DNA of 64,000 nucleotides, taken from the NCBI RefSeq assembly GCF_021347895.1, contig NC_067122.1:37170215-37234214 (forward strand). Direction: 5' to 3'. Both the position numbers and the translations under genes were made by a program. Numbering within the stretch: position 1 is the stretch's first letter; each line of letters opens with the position of its first letter. The notes beneath the pieces are model-generated. The model did no database searches. It had not been told where the DNA came from and saw only the letters and a list, made by a program, of their open reading frames with translations. Shown piece by piece: positions 55,961 to 64,000 of this stretch. The DNA is from Acanthochromis polyacanthus (lineage: Eukaryota; Chordata; Actinopteri; Pomacentridae).

Positions 55961-58790
55961 CCCTCCACATTCTATGGAGTAACTTCTACATTGAGGTTGT
56001 AATCTTTGGCTATGGTCGCAGCATGACTCTGTTGACAGTAATTTCAGTCCGTCAGTGGTGCATCTTGCAAAATCTAAAACCAATTTGATGGACTTGCATA
56101 AAATCTGCAGACATCTACATTCACTGCCAGATGAATCCTACTGACTAAAGTGATCCTATGAGTTTTCTTCTGCCACTATTAGGTTGATATTTATGGTTTG
56201 AGTAAAATACTTTGACAACTACTGGATGCACTAAAGTGATTTTTCTTTCTGTAGCCCAGACAGTCATTTATCACAAGGAAGCTAACTCTCCAACATTTCC
56301 TACAGAACCACTTTGAAGCTAAACATCTCTGACTTAGTAAAGAAAGCTTGACAACTGTTAGATATAAGTTGTCCTTGTGAACTTTGGTGATTCACTGACT
56401 TTTCATTTAGTGCCATCATCTAGTCAAAATTTCCAATTTGACCAATGTTTTGGTTCGTTCAAAGTCGTTATAGGCAAGTCAGCCATCTCGGTACTTTACT
56501 TTGGGTCAATGAGACCAAGCCCCTGTCTCAATGAATGGAGAGAGAGAAGTAACTGCGACCTCAATGGACACCGGGATGTAAAAGCTGCATTTACAGATTA
56601 TCTCCAGTCAGGTCTAACAAAAATACTGATAAAATTGTGTGTCTTTGTACAAAAATCAGTTTTCCTGATAGGTTAATGACAGTTGAAGGTTAAAATCCAG
56701 TTTCATGACACTGCACCCTTGTCAATACAACAATTACATTGGCTGGATGTTTCCTGTATGAGCTAAATAAGTTGATTTGTTTTGATGACATTCAATCCAT
56801 CCACTGGATTGAATGTTTTAAAAGAGTCTTTACCTTGTATCTTTATCAAGAGCTCCAGAGGACAAAAAAAATGATGCAGCTTTACAAAGGGACGCATCAG
56901 TTATAAAAGTATTTGCTGCTTCAACCACAGGAGACAAACCTAAATAAAGCTGTAAAAGCCAAGAAAGCACAAGGGAAAATCTTACTTACTAATTTACATT
57001 AGGTTCTTTAACTTTGTCATTGGTTGTCTACACAGATTCCCAACTTGTAGACAAATATATTACAAGGGACTAATAATGATACTTTAACCAACTTACTTCT
57101 TTTCTCAGTGTGATCACTTCAAGAAATGACGTCTTTAAAATACTATTCCACCTACTTAAACCAGCTTACGGAAATCAAAATACATTTAAGAAAACAAACT
57201 TAAGGTCCACCAACCACATTTGACCATTATGTCTGTCTTTATCTTTCTTTTTCTATAAACAAAGTGAATCAAATTAAAACTGAGACATAGAGAATGTGTG
57301 ATAAGGGAATACCCATTTATTTGTCATGTTTTTTCACTTCAAGGATATTGTGAGTTGAAACTGGGTTCACCATCTGTACTTTCTGTTATTCTTCCTTTTA
57401 GTCGAGCATCACTTTTATTTTTATACTGTTCTATCCAGCAACAAATCCAAATAGTCCTATAAATATTACCGATAATGGTTCATTGCAGCCTCTTACAATG
57501 TTGTTTACAATTTCAACAGCATGCTGCCTTTAAAAAGGACTCTATGGTTTTGCTGCTGCAAGCATAAATTTGCATCATTATGGAGTTATTATTGAGGTTA
57601 TTTTGAGGACATTTGTCAAAAACATATCCCCATTAATAGCTGCATGACTATGACAATGCGTTACTGCCTTTTCCACAATGACTTTTCAGGTATAACAGCA
57701 CTTTTAATGTGCAAAATAAACCACGGCTGTTGTGTTCAAAAACGAAGAGAAAATGTTTTGGGCTACAACCTCAGCAGGTCAAGAGAAAAAATGAAAAGTA
57801 AAGAAAACTGACAGTGGGTGATTTTGTTCTTTGTATCATAGAGTGTTTCTCCAGGCAATATACTACATATTGCAAACATAACCACTGCATATTGTAAAAT
57901 ATAAATTTGTTTTTCTGCAGGGCAAAGACTATGTTCACTTTGCTAGTCTGAAATATAGAAGATTACACTGAAATATCTAAGAAAGTATTTCAAAGAAGCT
58001 TGAGTCTTTCAGCAAAGGGCCAAAAAAACTCCATATAACTGTACGCTCAGAGTACAATCAAAAAGAGTGTTCGCCAATAAAAATCAACAGGAATGCCTGA
58101 TTTAAACTTGGCCACCAGTCAGACAGTCACCAGTCTGAAGTCTCCCTGGAAGTCTAGGTCTGTAAGTGCATCAAATACCACCTGCAACGCACAATAGACC
58201 TACTGCACTGTGTCGTAATAGTGATCAGTCACAGGGAGCCACATTTTGCAAACAAGGTGGGTGCAATTGTGTGGGTGACGCCAAAAACTGGGCACATTTT
58301 TAATGATGGATTAATGAATTATCATAGCATCATAGTTTGGCTCATTTGCACCAAATTTCTAAACTTCACTGCTTACAGTGGAGGCAAGCTGAGTGCACAG
58401 CACCATGAATGTCTCAGAAAATGATGAAGATGCTCTTGGTCACACTACTACCCTGATGGGTGTTTTTCAGTCTTGGTGAGTGCAAGTTCTTCAGCTGCAA
58501 AGGCAGACAATTTGGGTTTCGGTTGTAGCTGTAAACCCAACTCTTGTTACCAGGGATGAGACTCTACATCAAGGTTGGATTATCTGTTTGACACCGTTCC
58601 ACTTCTGCAGGTCTATGGTGAAAATGCAAATGCACACCATCAAGTGGTTATGAAAACATATTCAGCAGAGTTCGCTATGTTACTTACATGACGTCTAGTT
58701 AGATTCTGACACAGAGTAACTGCTCAAACCTGCTGCATGTGCATGACTGAGTGATGGTCTGTTTGCGCACGACAAGAATCGAATCATAAG
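55961..58790. other. No gene recognised
   Basis: About 2.8 kb of AT-rich sequence with no recognised transposon. It contains a perfect 11-bp hairpin at 56788-56816. Open frames are short and without recognisable domains. Confidence 0.35.
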
Positions 58791-58794
58791 TGGC

Positions 58795-58803
58795 ACGTCC
58801 CAC
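58795..58803 (+). repeat. Target duplication ACGTCCCAC (left copy)
   Basis: Identical to 59386-59394. Confidence 0.9.
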
Positions 58804-59385
58804 TAGCCTAGCCACGCTAGACCCATGTTCTGAAGGCACAAGGGTCTAGGCACGCTCGACAGGGAGGGAGGCGGGCTAAAAGGTTGTCTATCAAATCCCT
58901 CTGCAGCAATTGGGTAGGTATACAACCAATCAATGCAACGAATAGGCTGACGTAGTTCCGAGAGCGCCGGTGGATTGTGGCTAAATCCCATTAGCTTCCC
59001 AACCAGCGGAGCCGCGGAGCCAACTGGTATATTAAGGATTTGCCATATCCCGTCGGCATAAGTCCAAATACGTCTTTCTTCTCAATGAAACACTTCAGTG
59101 CCGTCCTTTGTTTATCTTTCAAGTTGAATTTTAGCTTCAAATCTTTAAGGGCTGTGGCCAAAGCCGAGTCGAAAGATAACTGTTTATTGTGCGCTGGTTG
59201 TTTCTGTCAGAATCGTCGCGCCTCTGTCGTCACTTCGTTACGCCCGCCTTCTGACTCTACACTTCATGGTGATTGGTCCGGCCAGTTTTAGGAGAATCCA
59301 GCCTCAAGCCTTATGGAGGGTAACTAGACCCACCCTGGCAGAGAATTAAATTCGTTGCCGTGGGTTGTGTAGCGCGGCTAGGCTA
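58804..59385. mobile_element. Non-autonomous TIR transposon with perfect 9-bp target duplication
   Basis: A 582-bp element flanked by ACGTCCCAC at 58795-58803 and 59386-59394. Inverted ends are TAGCCTAGCCACGCTAGAC on the left and, on the other strand, TAGCCTAGCCGCGCTACAC. The interior is GC- and CpG-richer than its flanks and has no transposase. If one base of the repeat is chance, an 8-bp duplication would fit hAT; a true 9-bp duplication would fit Mutator-like elements better. The intact duplication suggests a recent insertion. The 83-codon frame inside is not a recognisable gene. Confidence 0.85.
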
Positions 59386-59546
59386 ACGTCCCACTGCAGG
59401 AAGCTGGAAATCACGTGTTGTTTGTTGAAAGTAAAGAAGCTAATTCATCACATTATTTTAGAGCCACAGGTCAGCAGAGGGAGGAGGCTGGAAGGATTAG
59501 ATATGGTCCCATGATCAACACTGTCTTCTGACTATAGCCAAGTGTA

Positions 59547-59914
59547 CACTACAGTTCAAAAGTTTGGGGTTATCCCGGCAATTTCATGTTTTCCCTGAAA
59601 ACTCACACTTTTATTCATGTGCTAACATAATTACACAAGGGTTTTCTAATCATCAATGAGCCTTTCAGCACCATTAGCTAACACAATGTAGCATTAGAAC
59701 ACAGGAGTGGTGGTTGCTGGAAATGTTCCTCTGTACCCCTATGGAGATATTCCATTAAAAATCAGCCGTTTCCAGCTACAATAGTCATTTACCACATTAA
59801 CAATGTCTAGACTGTATTTCTGATTCATTTAATGTTATCTTCATTGAAGAAAAACTGCTTTTATTTCAAAAGTCAGGACATTTCTAAGTGACCCCAAACT
59901 TTTGAATGGCAGTC
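59547..59914. mobile_element. Tc1-type palindromic MITE, copy 4
   Basis: Starts after TA with 'cactacagttcaaaagtttg' and ends with 'caaacttttgaatggcagtc' before TA. Same orientation as copy 1, full length, and one of the least diverged copies in the window. Confidence 0.88.
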
Positions 59915-59916
59915 TA

Positions 59917-62900
59917 TATTATAACCCAAATCCCAACCTTTTAATATTCAGCCTCGTCCCTAAGATGGTATATGTGTCAGAGCAATGTCCCTCAACTTTT
60001 GCATTTGCTTCTTTGAGAAACAGTCAGTGTTTGCTTGGAACTGTTATATTTTTTCTGCAGAAGATATAAGACATGAAACTACAGAGTAAGTAGACAGAAG
60101 AGCCATTGAGTGTGTTCTTACATTAGTCAGATATTAAAGCATATCAAGGCACTTGTTTTGAAACCTATCATAGCCATCGATTGACTCAATACATCAGTAG
60201 GTTACAATTTTTGAGACACTGCATCAATGCTAAAATTTATCTTTTTTTTTTTATCAGTAACAATAATTCTGATGCCTGCCATGACTCATAACATTTATTT
60301 TCACCATACTTTGGTATTTACACCTCTGTACCTGTCAGTTCTGTTCTGATTGTATCACATTTGACAGAAATGTTTTCTCTCTATTAAACTTTAACCATCT
60401 TTTGCACATTCAGTGTGAATTTTCACACAAACCTTTTAGTTTTGCCTCTTCTACTTTTGTGCAGTTTCATGTCATCATGACCACTGATTATCACAATTAT
60501 TTCTCCCAGGGGGACCATTCAATAATTCTATATGTATTTACAACTTAGTAATCACAAAAAAGCATCACTTAGTATTTCTCTGACATCAACACGCATAATC
60601 TGTTCCCAGAATTTCCCAACAAGTTCATTGTTCTGATTCTTTTGTCACACACAGCACCACTGACAACATCTGTGAAGCGTACTATTAAACCTTTATGAGA
60701 AATCATTTCATATAATAACCTTTCTGCACGATTTCTAAAACAGTAATTACACATTTTGTAAACCAGCATTTTCCCGGAGCAGTAAATTAAAAAATGATTT
60801 GTTTATCATGAAGGAAATCTCCTTGAAGCCCCTCAAAGTGAAAGCAGAAAAATCGTTTTCCTCTTCATTTACCAGTAGGGGAGAATTTCCTTTCAGATTT
60901 TGGATTTGATTGAAGTGAAAATGTTCCGAGATTCAGTCATCTGTATCACTCCCAGGTGAAGAAGCTCCCAGTACCTTGATCTCAGGACCTTTTTAAAGAA
61001 ACACAATGGTGCCCTGAGCCCAAGCAGCAGGGATTGTTGTGGAGATGCAAACCCAGACGATGAAGACTAAAACTGGCATCATACATCTTTTACATGTTAC
61101 AGTGAAAACGCCCCGAGCTCTAACTTTAAAATAAATGGCTTCTTCCTCACAATCAGACCAAAACATCCGCGGAAGATTCGTGCTTTTTTCCTCTTGATTA
61201 TCTCTTTCCCCTCTGTCTGCTGCCATCCCTCCGTCTCGCTTTCAATTTAAGTTGCAAAGTCATGTTAATAGTGAGTGTGTGTGCATGTGTGTACCAACTT
61301 CATCAAGCTCCTCTGTCTTTGGAGAACAGAACCAATTTCACAATGAATTAGGAGGTGAGTCTCTAACTGGGTCACGAGCCCTCACCACATTTGCACGAAA
61401 ACACACTAGCAGGGACACACAATACGCACCGAGATGCACAAAATACAAAGAGCGAAGAGACAGATGGAGCAGAAGGAGGAGAAGGAAATAATGCAATAAT
61501 GAAAGAAGTTTACAAAGGGATGGAGGAGAAAAGAGAAGCGCGAGGACAGAGACACAGGTGGACAAAAGACAGACGGATGAAGACAGATAATCTTTAAAGA
61601 GAAATGTTTTGGAATCTGTCCTGTGTCCTTCACAGAGTGTCAAAGTGTGTGTACAGGAGGGATACGGGGAAGTAACACTGCATTAGAGTGAACATTACTT
61701 CACTGAGGCAACAAACATTTGCACAACAGCAAATTACCTCCCCTTCTTTGTTTCTCCTTCGTTGTCCTTCTCTCTCACACAAAGATGTACCTCAATACAG
61801 AAATCCTCAGCAGTTAAATTTAGCCTGAATGCTGTGTACTTTGCTAACACACATTTTACTTTGAAATGCCTCTGAAATATGGATGAGACTTTCTTTTTCT
61901 TTTCTTTTTTTTTTTTGAAAAATGGCAATGGGTGGAAAGAGAGAGAGGAAAAGAGAAGGAAAGCAGAAAGAGACTGGTTTAAAGATAGCAACTGTTCAAG
62001 ACAAGTAAGTGCAGATGAATAAATCCTGAAGATGAATGTTAACTGGATTAGTTCAGATAATTAGCACAGAAAGACAGCACAGAAGAGTGAGGTAAGTCAT
62101 AGAGCACAGAGCAAAGATGTGCTCAGGATAAATGTGACATGCAGAGCTGGCACAATTGCATACAAGGTCACTCAAAGAGATGGTAATTCGCTCCAGGTGG
62201 CTTGATGTAAGGCAAACACTGAGTGAGCAGAAAGTATTTCTGCTTGTGCAAAGAAAGACAGCATGTCGCCGGTAGCAACAGCCATCACCTGTACTTGCTC
62301 TGAGATGGGGTGCAGGGGTTGTTTGTGGCATGTAAACACGAGATACACTGTAAGTTCATATAAACAGGCCAGAAAGCAGAGTTAAGATATAAGTTCATCA
62401 AGTAGCAGCTGATGTAATGCATTATTTACAACTGTAGGTGGCAAAATTCATTATTTACAACCACAACACATGGCATGTTTGCATATTTTTCACAGGGTCA
62501 CGAACTGCTGGTTTTCGCTGAACATGCATGTAGAAGTTCTGAAACTGGTGAGGGATTTGGTGAGATGACATGATTGAACTGAATTTCCTCTCAACCTGGC
62601 GTCCCCCTGCTTCTTCCCCCAGTAACAGATTGGGTCTAGTCTGCATTCATCCTCTAACTGGCTGATATTTGTACAAGTTAAAACGATCTACGGCCCTGAT
62701 CGTGGCTCTGAAATATCAGTACCCTAAGTGTGCAGTGTATTGATGAATCCACAGCGCTTCAAGGAATGCATAAAGTTTAAAGACGTCTTTAATCGTTATT
62801 TTAACCCAATGAGACCCACACAGTCTCTGGGCATTTCTTTGTCTCCCGTCATATTTTTCCTTACTAGAGGCTGATTTTTCACTGCAATATGAAGTCCTGT

Positions 62901-63044
62901 ATCTCTATGGAAACAACACAACCATAACTAGAAGGAGAGAGAACTCAGAAATGTCTGGTGTGCAGAAAGAAACTGTATAATTAGAAATTACAGAAAAGAA
63001 AAAAATCTGAATTTCAAGAATTATTTATTTTACAAGTGCAAATA
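59917..63044. other. No gene recognised
   Basis: About 3.1 kb. The plus strand is A/G-rich at 61440-61590 and has poly(T) at 61898-61917. The 77-, 92- and 101-codon minus-strand frames have no recognisable domain. Confidence 0.3.
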
Positions 63045-63514
63045 TGCTACCATTTAAAAGTTTGGCTTCACTTAGAAATGTCCTTATTTTTGAAAGAAAA
63101 GCAGCTTTGATTCAATGAAGATAGCATTGGGACTACAGGTGGAAACTAGCTTTATAGCTAAAACTGGTACATTTACAGAAATGTTGATTAATGTGCACTG
63201 TCCCTGTTCAAATAAACTAATAAAATAAATAAATAAATATTAATTAGAAATCCAGTCTAGACATCGCTAATGTGGTAAATGACTATTCTAGCTGGAAATT
63301 CTTAATGGAATATCTCCATAGGGGTACAGAGGAACATTTCCAGCAACCATCACTCCTGTGTTCTAATGCTACATTGTGTTAGCTAATGGTGTTGAAAGGC
63401 TAACTGATGATTAGAAAACCCTTGTGCAGTTATGTTAGCACATGAATAAAAGTGTGAGTTTTCAGGGAAAACATGAAATTGTCTGGGTGACCCCAAACTT
63501 TTGAACAGTAGTGT
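63045..63514. mobile_element. Tc1-type palindromic MITE, copy 5 (carries a nested LINE tail)
   Basis: Opposite orientation to copy 1, same as copy 2. The left end is worn ('gctaccatttaaaagtttgg') and the right end reads 'caaacttttgaacagtagtg'. It is about 110 bp longer than the other copies because of an insertion at about 63129-63238. Confidence 0.85.
63129..63238 (+). mobile_element. 5'-truncated LINE 3' end inserted in MITE copy 5
   Basis: Compared with copies 2 and 4, extra sequence begins after 'gaagatagcatt' and ends before 'attaattagaaatcc'. It reads 'gggactacaggtggaaacta', 'aatgtgcactgtccctgttc' and finishes with AAATAAAT repeats. This is the 3' end of a fish LINE with an A-rich tandem tail. 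Clade uncertain. The shared 'att' at both edges is a possible short target duplication. Confidence 0.65.
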
Positions 63515-64000
63515 CGGTGCTACCGATGCTGAATGCAAAAGGGCGGCTGATTTTGTTTCCATTTATGCTCCATATCTGCTCTGTGTAAACACAGCCTGCA
63601 GATCAACTGAAATTTCCCGAATTTTTATCATGTGACTACTGATTACAGCTGAGTCACCCATGACTTCTCAGTTTAGCAGTGGAGTACAGAATTTTTTGGT
63701 TTTGTACAGATTCCAGTGCAACCAGTTTATTGTCGCTCAATGTTTAAAACAGGACATGTAGAATATAAATCTTTTGATGAAATATATGAAATAAAATAGC
63801 ACATTTTTAAGCTTAGAGTTACTTAGGATTCCAAACAGAACTGTATGTAACACACGATTAATTTAAGACCATCAGAAAATTAAAAATTTGGTGATTGTTT
63901 CGGTTTTTACAGTCTCTAGCTTAAATAAATGGTGTCATGTGGGCAATTTTTGAAAAGATAGCATGACTTTCAAACCTGGCAGCATGTTTTGGGGTTCACA
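63515..64000. other. No gene recognised
   Basis: AT-rich sequence to the window end; nothing identifiable. Confidence 0.3.

Noticed and set aside
59040..59291. 83-codon frame with several Cys residues in the 9-bp-duplication element
   Set aside because: Lies wholly within a non-autonomous transposon and has no recognised fold; zinc-finger spacing is not matched.
61338..61643. 101-codon minus-strand frame with signal-peptide-like hydrophobic runs
   Set aside because: Again the antisense of a purine-rich tract, with no conserved motif.

Overview
The window is 64 kb of animal nuclear DNA, almost certainly from a teleost fish. It is AT-rich and has no recognisable host protein-coding exon, no intact tRNA or rRNA gene, and no prokaryotic-style gene layout. 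The teleost call rests on the repeats: very long (CA)n/(GT)n tracts, at least two kinds of Tc1-like transposon, a Penelope-like element, an RTE-type LINE, L2-type LINE pieces, hAT-like miniature elements, and a tRNA-Val-like SINE ending in GGAT repeats. I read the window as intergenic or deep intronic sequence. Most long open frames lie inside repeats or microsatellites and are not genes.

Layout. 1-5 kb: a Tc1 3' end, an L2-type LINE tail, a tRNA relic and three large microsatellites. 5-16 kb: a palindromic Tc1-type MITE, a probable solo LTR on the minus strand with TATA box and poly(A) signal, two SINE bodies and a decayed LINE. 16-24 kb: a hAT-like element with an 8-bp target duplication that carries a tRNA-like segment, two more MITE copies and an L2-type reverse transcriptase relic. 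26-28.6 kb: two SINE copies head to head, then CA/GT tracts. 29.5-33.8 kb is the densest block: a retroviral-type LTR with a proline-tRNA primer site, a tRNA-headed repeat with a tandem dimer, an internally deleted Tc1-like element, and a 1-kb element with CGTACCCGT-rich inverted ends. 41.0-44.2 kb: the best preserved element, an RTE-type LINE with an 8-bp target duplication and one long ORF broken by one stop and one frameshift. 48.4-50.3 kb: a tandemly duplicated Penelope-like element interrupted by a Tc1-like insertion. 52-56 kb: more tRNA-headed repeats and a MITE with telomere-like interior. 58.8-59.9 and 63.0-63.5 kb: a TIR element with a perfect 9-bp target duplication and two MITE copies, one holding a nested LINE tail.

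The elements do not act together as a pathway. Insertion order can be read directly at several sites from target duplications and nesting. The least repeat-covered stretches, about 33.8-39.5 kb, 44.6-48.4 kb and 56-58.8 kb, are where host regulatory DNA would most likely lie, but nothing there can be named from sequence alone. I found no convincing new biological system. The most unusual items are the tRNA-like segment inside the hAT-like element, the 1-kb CpG-rich TIR element, the LTR whose tRNA-Pro match runs past a normal primer site, and the Tc1-in-Penelope nest.
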